From assembly GCA_046727855.1 (NCBI GenBank), contig JBKPDL010000096.1, forward strand, positions 1 through 32,063: a stretch of 32,063 bases of DNA, written 5' to 3'. The stretch comes from DASPWV01 sp046727855. GTDB lineage: Bacteria; Acidobacteriota; Vicinamibacteria; Vicinamibacterales; UBA2999. The position numbers were made by a program, and so were the translations under genes. The notes under the pieces are model-generated. The model was not told the origin of the DNA. It did not search any database and saw nothing but the letters and a program-made list of their open reading frames with translations. The stretch's first letter is position 1. Each line of letters begins with the position of its first letter. This document shows positions 7,742 through 15,505 of this stretch, one piece after another.

Positions 7742-7753
7742 TCAACATGTTGA
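7742..7753. promoter_or_regulatory. Perfect 12-bp palindrome upstream of the serine hydrolase
   Basis: TCAACATGTTGA is a perfect palindrome about 14 nt upstream of the ribosome-binding site of the hydrolase. It has the size and symmetry of a small operator. No matching regulator is identified. Confidence 0.3.
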
Positions 7754-7770
7754 TTATTGTCGAATGCGAT

Positions 7771-7789
7771 AAAGGGGTCTGACCCCTTT
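7771..7789. repeat. AAAGGGGTC-GACCCCTTT palindromic repeat, copy 1
   Basis: Arms AAAGGGGTC and GACCCCTTT are separated by one T; a T-run follows. A second copy is at 21517-21535 with A in the centre, i.e. the same sequence read from the other strand. It resembles a terminator, but recurrence beside gene fragments argues for a dispersed repeat. It lies 4 nt from the stop of the M14 fragment. Confidence 0.75.
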
Positions 7790-7796
7790 TTTGCCA

Positions 7797-8070
7797 TCAG
7801 TAACCTGGCCCCAGGAGAACGGCGTTCATGAACAACAACATGCTGCCTTCAGTGAATGCACGGTAATGGGATCCTCTGCAAACGCAATCACATCGTCTTG
7901 TCCAAACGGCTGGTGCATGAGAAAGGGTTTCTGCACCAGCAAGTCCTGACCCTCAGGCCAGATCAAGCCGGATGCGATCAGCGATTCCTTCTTGCCATAG
8001 ATGCCGACATTGCGTCCGCTGTTCAGCTTGATCGGGGCAAACACACGAGACGCTTCGATCATGATCCAGT
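7797..8070 (-). pseudogene. C-terminal fragment of an M14-family zinc carboxypeptidase
   Basis: The minus strand encodes 'RVFAPIKLNSGRNVGIY' and 'FLMHQPFGQDDVIAFAEDP', then after a one-base frame change 'RAFTEGSMLLFMNAVLLGPGY' in pieces and a TGA at 7799-7797. This is the typical C-terminal end of large acidobacterial M14 carboxypeptidases. The loss of one A (CCC AAT TAC to CCC ATT ACC) would explain the shift. No catalytic zinc-binding part is present; the fragment is joined directly to the GH88-like fragment near 8062-8070. Confidence 0.65.
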
Positions 8071-8471
8071 GCCGGAGCAAACGTCCTTTAGTGTGCCGTC
8101 CTCATTGACGCGCGCGAGCACGGCGCTCCAGCCGCGATCGATCGCAGCGCGCACGTCGGGAGGGAGCCAGCCAAGGCGCAGGCCGCGCCATTGCGGCAAC
8201 GGTCATCGCGGTCACCGTCAACTCACGATAACTGGACGGCTCATCGACCACCTGCCGCCACGACCCGTCTTCCGCCTGGTGGCTGATCATCGCGCGAACG
8301 TGCTTGCGATAGATCTCGAGAACCTTCGCGCGGTCTGGCCAGCTGCTCGGCAGGAACGTCAACGCTTCGGTGAGTCCCAGAAGCGCAAAGCCGTTGCCGC
8401 GGCCCCATGCATGCGGTCCTTCCGCCGCATGAATGAACAAACCATCCGGACGCTGGAGTTTGTCGGCGTAG
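8062..8471 (-). pseudogene. Internal fragment of a GH88/GH105-like unsaturated glycuronyl hydrolase
   Basis: Starting directly after the M16 stop codon, the minus strand reads 'YADKLQRPDGLFIHAAEG', 'HAWGRGNGFALLGLTEAL', 'SWRQVVDEPSSYRELTVTAM', then after a frameshift near 8185 'GLRLGWLPPDVRAAIDRGW' and 'VLARVNEDGTLKDVCSGTG' and a stop. These are recognisable core motifs of the alpha/alpha-barrel GH88/105 fold. Both ends of the gene are missing, one frameshift is present, and the end is fused to an M14 remnant. Non-functional. Confidence 0.65.
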
Positions 8472-9950
8472 CTAGTAGGTCGTAATCTTCTTACCCTCCG
8501 CGTCATAGACCTCGACGGGACCGATTTTGCGCAGCGCTCGCCCGATCGCCTCGCTGTTTCCGACAGCCACAACCTGCACGCGTGACGGATCGAGATACTT
8601 GGCCGCCATCGCCTGCACGTCGGCATCGGTGACGGCCATGATGCGCTCGGGATAGCGGTCCCAATAATCCGCAGGCAGTCCATGGCGATAACGCGTAACG
8701 GCATTGCTCAGCAACGTTTGCGGGCTCTCGAGGTTCAACGCAAACGCCGCGATCAACGACCGCTTCGCGTCGGCGAGCTCCTGCGCCGGCACACGGACCT
8801 CGCGCACCTGCCGTAATTCGTCGAGCAGGTCGGTCAATGCCGCTTCGGTGACTTCGGTGCGCACTTCGGTGTCGGCAACCCAACTGCCGCGAAACCGCGG
8901 AGCGTCGACGCTCGAATAGGCGCCGTAGGTGTAACCCTTTGCTTCGCGCAGGTGACGGAACAACCGTCCCGTCGGTCCGCCGCCAATCACCTTGTTGAGC
9001 ACAGTGAGCCCGTAATAATCGGGATCGCTTCGCCGCAGCGCCTGGGTGCCGACGATCAGATTGGTTTGTACCGAGTTGGGCCGCTCAACGAGAAAAACGC
9101 CGGCCTTCGTCACCGCCACGGGATCGGTCACTTGCGGGGCCGGCGTTCCGGCTTTCTTCCACGCGCCAAATCGCGCCGACACCTTGCGCATGGCGTCGGC
9201 CATCGAGATATCGCCGGCAATGGCCATCACTGCGTGGTCGGGTACGTAGCGCGTGCGATGGAACCCGACCAGATCCTCCCGCTTGGAGGCGTCGAGCATC
9301 GAGATGGACGGCGACACACGGCCATCCGGATGGTCGCCGGCAAGCACGATGCTGAAGCGTTCACGCGCCAGAAACGACGGGTTCGCGCGCAACTGTGTGA
9401 GCTGGGCGCGACGCTGGGTCTTGAACCGCGCAAACTCGTTTGCGGCAAAGGACGGATTGAGCACCACGTCGGCCATCAGATCCAACACGACGTCGACGTA
9501 CTCCGTGAGCGCGAACGCGGAGACGTCGGCATCTTCGGATGACATGCCGGCGGTCGCCGTCAATGCTGCGGCCTCGCGCTCGAGCTGCTCCGCGATTTCG
9601 GAAGAGGATCGCGTGGCCGTTCCCTCGCGCAGCATCGCGGCGGTGAATTCCGCCAGGCCGGCCTGCTGCGGCGGGTCGTAATAGCCGCCGGCGCCCCGAA
9701 TCGACAGCTGAATGCTCACCTGCGGCGCGCGCCGATCCTGCAGCACCATCAGGTGAATGCCGTTGGGCAGATCGGCTTCCTCCGGACGCGGGAGCTTGAT
9801 CTGCAGCAGCTTGTCCGAAACGGGCGCGCGGCCCTTCGCAACCATGGCGTCGGTCGGAGGTGGCTGCTGTGGCGCACTCTGCGCAAGCGCCGCGCCTGCC
9901 ATGACGATGGCAAGCGTGATGACGACGGCGGAACGAGCGGAGGCGTTCAT
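8472..9950 (-). CDS. M16-family peptidase-like protein, inactive partner subunit
   Basis: 492 aa, signal peptide (VVITLAIVMAGAALAQS). It has the M16 fold: 'LPNGIHLMVLQDRRAPQVSIQLSI' (split), N-terminal half, then a C-terminal half with 'GGGPTGRLFRHLREAKGYTYG', the conserved R/Y pair for binding the substrate C-terminus. The metal motif HxxEH is replaced by 'QAGLAEFTA', so the subunit cannot hydrolyse by itself. ATG 9950 overlaps the stop of the upstream M16 gene (ATGA), implying coupled translation of a heterodimer, as known for bacterial M16B pairs where one chain binds zinc and the other supplies the R/Y pair. The stop (8474-8472) abuts a pseudogene fragment. Confidence 0.92.
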   Translation of the reverse strand: MNASARSAVVITLAIVMAGAALAQSAPQQPPPTDAMVAKGRAPVSDKLLQIKLPRPEEADLPNGIHLMVLQDRRAPQVSIQLSIRGAGGYYDPPQQAGLAEFTAAMLREGTATRSSSEIAEQLEREAAALTATAGMSSEDADVSAFALTEYVDVVLDLMADVVLNPSFAANEFARFKTQRRAQLTQLRANPSFLARERFSIVLAGDHPDGRVSPSISMLDASKREDLVGFHRTRYVPDHAVMAIAGDISMADAMRKVSARFGAWKKAGTPAPQVTDPVAVTKAGVFLVERPNSVQTNLIVGTQALRRSDPDYYGLTVLNKVIGGGPTGRLFRHLREAKGYTYGAYSSVDAPRFRGSWVADTEVRTEVTEAALTDLLDELRQVREVRVPAQELADAKRSLIAAFALNLESPQTLLSNAVTRYRHGLPADYWDRYPERIMAVTDADVQAMAAKYLDPSRVQVVAVGNSEAIGRALRKIGPVEVYDAEGKKITTY

Positions 9951-11293
9951 CGCGAACCTCCGTGCAGCTGCGTGATGACGACAGTGCGATTCTGCGGAAC
10001 CAGATACGCGCGCGCGACGCGCTGCACGTCGGCCGCGGTGACTTTGGCAATGCGCTCGACACGCTGGTTGATGAGCGCCGGATCGCCGTAGCTCGCGGCG
10101 AAGTTGGCGAGCTGCGTGGCGCGCTGCAGAGAGCTCGTAAGGCCGGTCACCACGGTCCGCTTGGCGTTATTGCGCGCCTTCGCGATCTCCCAGTCGGCGA
10201 TCGGACCGGATTTCACTTTTTCAATCTCCGCGTCGATCGCGGTCTCGAGCGCTTCGGCGCTCTTGCCTGGCGAGACGTTGCCCGAAATCTGGAAGAGGCC
10301 CGGCCCGATGGACGGGTCGCGGCCCGCAGACACGTTCGGCGAGAGCTGCTGCTCGCGCACGATCTGCTGAAATAAGCGCGAGCTGCGGCCGCTCGACAGC
10401 ACCGTGCCCAACACCTGCAACGCATCGTCATCCGGCGTAAGGCGCGGCGGGACCTTGAACACGATATCGACACGCGGCAAACGCGCGAGGGGATCGTCGA
10501 TCGTTTGCCGGCGTTCGGCGGTTTGCTTCGGCTCGGTCAGATCGACCTTGGGCGGCGGAGGTTGCGCCGGGATCGACCCGAACGCTTTGCGCACTTTCTC
10601 GAGCGCAACTTTCGTGTCGACGTCGCCGACGATCGCGACCACGGCGTTATTGGGCGCGTAATACGTCTTGAAGAACGACGCCACATCGGCCACCGATGCC
10701 GCGTTGAGATCCGCCATCGATCCGATGACCGAGTGCTCGTAAGCTGGATTGTCGTACGCGAGCTCGTCGATCAGTTCGAAGGTGCGGCCGTACGGCTGGT
10801 TGTCGATGCCGCGCCGGCGTTCTTCCTGCACGGCGTTGCGCTGGTTGTCGAGATTCTCTTTCGTGATCGCCAGCGACTTCATCCGATCGGCTTCGAGGAA
10901 GATGCCGAGATCGAGCTGATTGGCGGGGAGCGTCTCGAAATAGAGCGTGCGGTCCTTGTTGGTGGTCCCGTTCATGTTGCCGCCGTTGGTGAACACGAGC
11001 ATGAAATGCTCCCCAGGGCCGACGTTCTCGGATCCTTTGAACATCATGTGCTCGAACAAGTGCGCAAACCCGGTGCGCCCCTTGCGCTCGTCGCGCGAGC
11101 CCACGTTGTAATGCACGGCAATGGAATAGACAGGAGCGGCGTGATCCTCTGAAATGATCACGCGCAAGCCGTTGGGCAGCTTGGTATCGCTGTACTTGAT
11201 GGTCGGCGCCATCTGCGCGGCGGGCACGATCGTGAAGCAGGCGCCCATCACAATCGCGGCCGCAAGTCGGAGCAGGCCCGAGCGCGTTGGCAT
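9947..11293 (-). CDS. M16-family zinc metallopeptidase, active subunit
   Basis: 448 aa from ATG 11293, with GGAGGG about 6 nt upstream and a signal peptide (LLRLAAAIVMGACFTIVPAA). The inverted zinc motif HxxEH is 'FAHLFEHMMFKGS' (H78, E81, H82), with the third ligand glutamate in 'NAVQEERR' (about E157). It belongs to the pitrilysin/processing-peptidase family, which degrades or trims peptides in a closed chamber, here probably in the periplasm. First gene of a two-gene operon; 62 nt separate it from the aconitase-family gene upstream, so it may have its own promoter or read through. Confidence 0.94.
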   Translation of the reverse strand: MPTRSGLLRLAAAIVMGACFTIVPAAQMAPTIKYSDTKLPNGLRVIISEDHAAPVYSIAVHYNVGSRDERKGRTGFAHLFEHMMFKGSENVGPGEHFMLVFTNGGNMNGTTNKDRTLYFETLPANQLDLGIFLEADRMKSLAITKENLDNQRNAVQEERRRGIDNQPYGRTFELIDELAYDNPAYEHSVIGSMADLNAASVADVASFFKTYYAPNNAVVAIVGDVDTKVALEKVRKAFGSIPAQPPPPKVDLTEPKQTAERRQTIDDPLARLPRVDIVFKVPPRLTPDDDALQVLGTVLSSGRSSRLFQQIVREQQLSPNVSAGRDPSIGPGLFQISGNVSPGKSAEALETAIDAEIEKVKSGPIADWEIAKARNNAKRTVVTGLTSSLQRATQLANFAASYGDPALINQRVERIAKVTAADVQRVARAYLVPQNRTVVITQLHGGSR

Positions 11294-11355
11294 GAAGACC
11301 CTCCAGAAGTGGAGTCCTAATCTACTATGAGTTTCGTGTGTGGCTGCGGTCCAGA

Positions 11356-13392
11356 TCAGACGCCGTACCGTTCCGCGTCCCACTCGAGTCCGAGTTCGGT
11401 TGGCGGCGCCATGTAGCCGACGAGCGCGGAGGCAGCGACAACTGAAGGGCTCGCAAGATAGCCCTCGCCGCCATAACCCATACGGTTCTGCCAATTGCGG
11501 TTGAACGACGTGATTGCGCGCTCGCCTTTTTCGAGCGCGTCGGGACCCTGGCCAAAGCAGGGCCCGCACCACGAGCTGCGAATTTCCCCGCCCACGGCGC
11601 GAAAGACCTCCGCGATCGATTCGCCGCCCAACCGCGGATCGGGACGCTCGATCTGCCGTTTGACGCCCCCCGAACCCGGGAACACGACGAACTGCTTGAC
11701 CGCCTTCTTCAAACCCTGCGCGCGTGCGGCAACCAGGACCAGCGCGGCCGAGAGCAGATCGTCATAACTGCCGTTGGTGCAGGAACCGATCATCGCCTTG
11801 TCGAACGTGATCCGCTCGCGCGCGACCTCTTCGGCGGCAAACGCGTTGCCCGGACTGAACGGCTTTGCGATCATCGCCGTCACATCGCGCAACGCAAGCT
11901 CTTCGTCGATCGCAAACACGGCATCCTCGCCGCATGCGATCGATGGATATGGCAGATCGGTCATACCCTTCGACCGATACCAGTCGTCCGTGATCTCGTC
12001 GGGGGCAAAGATGCCGTTGAGCGCTTCTGCCTCGGCCATCATGTTGGCAATCGTGTTGCGATACGCAATCGGGAGCTGCTTGTCGACATCCACGAGCTCC
12101 ACCGACATGCCTTGCGACTGCTCCGCGCCCCAGCGCCGCAGCAACTCCAGCACGATGTCTTTACCGGTAACCCATGGACGCAGGCGGCCGGTGAAGCGTA
12201 CGCGCCGCTGCCGGGTCATCGTGAAGTAGATGTAGCCGGTGGACCAGCCGAAGCCGAGCGTCGTCGATCCCACCCCCATGCCGACAGCGCCGTACGCGCC
12301 GTACGCGCGCGAGTGCGAATCCGCGCCGGGAATGAACTGACCGGGCACCACGAGTCCTTGCTCCGGAAAGTAGAAATGGAAAATGCCGTCGCCAGGCGTC
12401 GCGTAATACGGCTTGCCAATCTCGTGCTGCTCCGCAAACTGCCGGCCAATCTGCGTCTGCTTGTCATCGTCTTGTTTGCCGGTGAAGACGAAGTGATCGT
12501 TGGCGATCGCCGCCTGCCGGGGAAAAATGGTATCGCCGCCGGTGATTTGATTGAACGTATGGATAGCAAACGGCGCGGTGCCGTCGGAGCCAGGCAGCAA
12601 GTCGGCGTAGACGCGGAGCGTGGCACCGACCTTCACCTCGGCGTCCTTGTCCACGCGATGGGCCCAGACGATCTGCTCGGTGCTGGACATACGCCGCGCG
12701 AGTGCGTTGTCCGGCCAGACGATCGCCGGCGTACGCTCCACGGACGGTCGAAATTCGCGACGACCTACCGCAAAAATGCCGCCGCTCCGGCGCAGCTCGT
12801 CTTCCTTTTCAGTAAGCGCCACCGGCTCGTATGTTTTTCCCTGCGTTACGTTGGTGATGCGTCGGGTGGCAGGCTCGAACCGAAACTCGTCGCCGTCGCG
12901 CGCATCGGCAACCGCCTCAGGGCTTTGCACGACGTGCAGACCGAGGTTCAGCGCATTGCGGCGAAAGATATCGCCCATGTTGTTGGCGCAAATGATCACC
13001 ATCTCGCGCCCGACTTCTTCGGCTATCGCTTTCAGGCCGGCGGGCGACATCTCTCGTGACGAGCCGATCGCGTACCGGTCACCGGCGATCACAAACGTCT
13101 CTCCGGCATGCACGCGCTTGCGAAAGTCGGGCATGAGATAGCGGAACGCGCCCGCTTTCCACCGCTCGTCGAGGGTTGAGAGGCTTTCGGAGACGCAATC
13201 GCCCGCCGGCGTGATTTGGTCCGTGTCGATAGCGTCGAGCTTCTTGCCCGGCTGACGTGGATCCCAAAAAATAAGCGCCTGCCCGCGCACAACGTGACCG
13301 CTGGTCGTGTCCACGAGGTCACCAGGGCGCGGGCCTGGCAACTCCGCGGCGCTGACGCCAGCTTTCAAGACTGCCGCTTTCGCAGTTTGCAT
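11356..13392 (-). CDS. Aconitase-family hydro-lyase with swivel domain first
   Basis: 678 aa from ATG 13392. The N-terminal part (about 35-200) is the swivel (LeuD-like) domain with 'DAIDTDQITPAGDCVSES' and the substrate-binding 'AIGSSREMSPAGLKA'. The catalytic LeuC-like part (about 270-678) follows with 'PGADSHSRAYGAYGAVGMGV', the first cluster cysteine in 'IGSCTNGSYDD' and the CxxC in 'SSWCGPCFGQG', so all three 4Fe-4S ligands are present. The order is opposite to AcnA and matches AcnB without its N-terminal HEAT domain. The substrate (citrate, isopropylmalate, homocitrate or other) cannot be assigned by eye. A second TCA or leucine gene is not adjacent. An in-frame extension to 13464 runs into a tandem repeat and is rejected. 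Confidence 0.88.
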   Translation of the reverse strand: MQTAKAAVLKAGVSAAELPGPRPGDLVDTTSGHVVRGQALIFWDPRQPGKKLDAIDTDQITPAGDCVSESLSTLDERWKAGAFRYLMPDFRKRVHAGETFVIAGDRYAIGSSREMSPAGLKAIAEEVGREMVIICANNMGDIFRRNALNLGLHVVQSPEAVADARDGDEFRFEPATRRITNVTQGKTYEPVALTEKEDELRRSGGIFAVGRREFRPSVERTPAIVWPDNALARRMSSTEQIVWAHRVDKDAEVKVGATLRVYADLLPGSDGTAPFAIHTFNQITGGDTIFPRQAAIANDHFVFTGKQDDDKQTQIGRQFAEQHEIGKPYYATPGDGIFHFYFPEQGLVVPGQFIPGADSHSRAYGAYGAVGMGVGSTTLGFGWSTGYIYFTMTRQRRVRFTGRLRPWVTGKDIVLELLRRWGAEQSQGMSVELVDVDKQLPIAYRNTIANMMAEAEALNGIFAPDEITDDWYRSKGMTDLPYPSIACGEDAVFAIDEELALRDVTAMIAKPFSPGNAFAAEEVARERITFDKAMIGSCTNGSYDDLLSAALVLVAARAQGLKKAVKQFVVFPGSGGVKRQIERPDPRLGGESIAEVFRAVGGEIRSSWCGPCFGQGPDALEKGERAITSFNRNWQNRMGYGGEGYLASPSVVAASALVGYMAPPTELGLEWDAERYGV

Positions 13393-13430
13393 AACATTTC
13401 GATCATAACAGGCGGTGCGCAGTCGCTCTC

Positions 13431-13572
13431 GCATGTAGCCCGAACCTTTAGGGGCCGCACTCACTCTCGCATGTAGCGCGGACCTTCAGATCCGCACTCA
13501 CCCTCACATGTAGCGCGGACCTTCAGATCCGCACTCACTCTCACATGTAGCGCGGACCTTCAGGTCCGCGAT
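13431..13572. repeat. Four tandem 37-bp units of the GTAGCGCGGACC palindromic repeat
   Basis: Units start at about 13431, 13469, 13506 and 13543, each beginning RCATGTAGCGCGGACCTTCA followed by a palindromic return (GATCCGC or GGTCCGCG) and CACTCWCYCTC. The first unit is most diverged; the middle two are nearly identical. It lies in the 204-nt divergent gap between the aconitase and M28 starts. The same core recurs at 17447-17514 and 26968-27280. Confidence 0.85.
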
Positions 13573-13596
13573 AAAGTCTTTCGACGAGGAGGTTTC

Positions 13597-15198
13597 ATGC
13601 GGCGCACGCAGCTGCTCATTGCCATGGTCGTCGGCGCCCTCGCCACGCCGACGCTCTTAGCTCAAGAAAAAATCGACAACGACACCGTCTGGAAGATTCG
13701 CCGCGAGGCGCTCGAACGCTCCCAGATTCTCAACACGCTTCATATGCTGACCGACGTCTACGGCCCGCGACTCACCGGATCGCCGAATGCGAAGGCGGCC
13801 GGCGAGTGGGTGGTGAAGCGAACGACGGAATGGGGGTTGAAAAACGCTCATCTCGAGCCCTGGGACTTCGGCCATCCCGGCTGGCTCAACGAACGCGCGT
13901 CAGCCTTCATCCTCTCACCGGTCAAAGACTCGCTCGTGGTAGAAGCGCTCGCCTGGACGCCGGGCACAAACGGCTCGGTTACAGCGGCGGTCGTGCAGAT
14001 CGATGCGCCAGGCCGCGTCACGAAAGAGCAGCTGACGGCGTACTTCGATGCGAATCGCGCGAAAGTCAAAGGCAAAATCGTGATGGTCGGCACGCCGACC
14101 AAAGTGCCGGTGACGATCAACAAAGCGCCGCTGCGCCGTGAGGATGCCGCCCTGCACGCACAATACGATCCAAACTCGCCGGCGCCCGCGCAAGGTGGTC
14201 CACCGGCCAACGCAGCCCCCACTCCGCCCGATCCGAAACTCCTGCCGGCAAATCAGGTCACGGAACAACTGGATCAATTTCTCGTCGCATCCGGCGCCGT
14301 CGCGCGGCTAAATGATGCCGGCCGCGATCACGGTCAGATCCGCGCGTTCAACAATCGGACATTCGATGTGGCAAAGGCGGTGACGACGCTCGTCGTGCGC
14401 AACGAGGACTACGGCCGCCTCTCACGCCTGCTGGCCGACGAGTTGGACGTCCAACTCGAGCTGAACGTCGTCAATCACACCTATCCGGAAGGACGCACGT
14501 CGTACAACGTCGTCGCAGAGATCCCGGGCAGCGATAAGGCGCAGGAAGTGGTGATGCTCGGCGGGCACCTAGATTCCTGGCATGCCGCCACCGGCGCCAC
14601 CGATAACGCGATTGGCTGCGGCGTGATGCTCGAAGCGATTCGCATTCTGCAGGCCATCGGCGTCAAGCCGCGGCGCACGATACGAGTCGCGCTCTGGACC
14701 GGCGAGGAGCAGGGTCTTCTTGGATCGCAGGCGTACGTGAAGGAACACTTCGGCTCGTTCGAAAATCCGAAGCCGGATTACGCGAACTTTGCGGGGTACT
14801 TCAACATCGACTCAGGCACCGGCCGCGCGCGCGGCATGACGGTGTTTGGTCCGCCCGAAGCCGCCGCAGTCCTGCGCGCGGCGTTGATGCCTTTTGCCGA
14901 CAACGGCGTTATCGGCGCAACCACGACGCGCAGCAGGAGAAGGGGCGGATCGGATCACACCTCGTTCAACGAGGCAGGTCTGCCCGGCATTGGCGTGCAG
15001 CAGGATCCGATCGAGTATGGCACTTACACGTGGCACACAAATCTCGATACCTACGAACGGATCATCGAGTCGGACGCGCAGCAGTCGGCGATGGCGATCG
15101 CGGCAGCGGTGTATCACCTGGCGATGAGGGAGGAAGAGCTGCCTCGGCTCACGAAGGAACAGATGCCGCCGCTGCCCTCGACGACGACATCGCAGTAA
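13597..15198 (+). CDS. Secreted M28-family zinc aminopeptidase/carboxypeptidase-like protein
   Basis: 533 aa. ATG 13597 has GAGGAGG 5 nt upstream and a signal peptide (LLIAMVVGALATPTLLAQ). The M28 metal-binding set is visible: 'LGGHLDSWHAATGATDNAIGC' in pieces (His and bridging Asp), 'WTGEEQGLLGSQAY' (catalytic and metal Glu), 'YFNIDSGTGRARGM' (Asp), and a late His in 'YTWHTNLDTYERI'; 'GGSDHTSFNEAGLPGI' is the substrate-side loop. A PA-like insertion with a proline-rich stretch (PAPAQGGPPANAAPTPP) lies near residues 197-213. It probably releases amino acids from peptides outside the cytoplasm, in line with the M16 and M20 enzymes nearby. Confidence 0.93.
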   Translation: MRRTQLLIAMVVGALATPTLLAQEKIDNDTVWKIRREALERSQILNTLHMLTDVYGPRLTGSPNAKAAGEWVVKRTTEWGLKNAHLEPWDFGHPGWLNERASAFILSPVKDSLVVEALAWTPGTNGSVTAAVVQIDAPGRVTKEQLTAYFDANRAKVKGKIVMVGTPTKVPVTINKAPLRREDAALHAQYDPNSPAPAQGGPPANAAPTPPDPKLLPANQVTEQLDQFLVASGAVARLNDAGRDHGQIRAFNNRTFDVAKAVTTLVVRNEDYGRLSRLLADELDVQLELNVVNHTYPEGRTSYNVVAEIPGSDKAQEVVMLGGHLDSWHAATGATDNAIGCGVMLEAIRILQAIGVKPRRTIRVALWTGEEQGLLGSQAYVKEHFGSFENPKPDYANFAGYFNIDSGTGRARGMTVFGPPEAAAVLRAALMPFADNGVIGATTTRSRRRGGSDHTSFNEAGLPGIGVQQDPIEYGTYTWHTNLDTYERIIESDAQQSAMAIAAAVYHLAMREEELPRLTKEQMPPLPSTTTSQ

Positions 15199-15228
15199 GC
15201 GGGTGGGCTGGTCGGGCAGGCTGCGTCA

Positions 15229-15505
15229 AGTTACAAGTTCAAAGTTCAAAGTTCAAAATTCAAGTTCAAAGTTCAAAGTTCAAAATTCAAAGTTCAAAGT
15301 CAAAGTGAAGAGTTCAAAGTGAAAATTTCAAGTTCAGAGAACGTCTGTCAACTTTCAACTTTCAACTTTCAACTTTCAACTTTCAACTTTCAACTTTCAA
15401 CTTTGAACTTTCAACTTTGAACTTTCAACTTTGAACTTTGAACTTTGAACTTGAATTTTGAACTTTGAACTTTGAACTTTGAACTTTGAACTTTGAACTT
15501 TCGAG
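15229..15505. repeat. Inverted heptamer arrays, (TTCAAAG)n then (CTTTSAA)n
   Basis: From 15236 to about 15330 the plus strand is a near-perfect array of the heptamer AGTTCAA; after a centre near 15340-15350 (GAGAACGTCTG) it becomes the complementary array CAACTTT/GAACTTT to 15505. Read together they can fold into one very long imperfect hairpin. It fills the gap between the M28 and MATE genes and runs into the MATE start. The composition (AT-rich, period 7) is unlike the surrounding GC-rich DNA. Confidence 0.9.

Noticed and set aside
7771..7793. Classical rho-independent terminator
   Set aside because: The hairpin plus T-run fits in shape, but it lies between a gene start and a pseudogene end and recurs as a dispersed palindrome.
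7717..7797. N-terminal extension of the serine hydrolase (MAKKGSDPF...)
   Set aside because: It is translation of the AAAGGGGTC palindrome; the internal ATG 7716 has a strong ribosome-binding site and a signal peptide.
13431..13572. Regular 37-bp units as a CRISPR array
   Set aside because: The units are contiguous with no unique spacers and the palindrome recurs elsewhere in non-array form; no cas genes.
15229..15505. Protein-coding frames through the heptamer array
   Set aside because: They are artefacts of a 7-nt period giving repetitive peptides such as SSKFKVQ; no gene family is matched.
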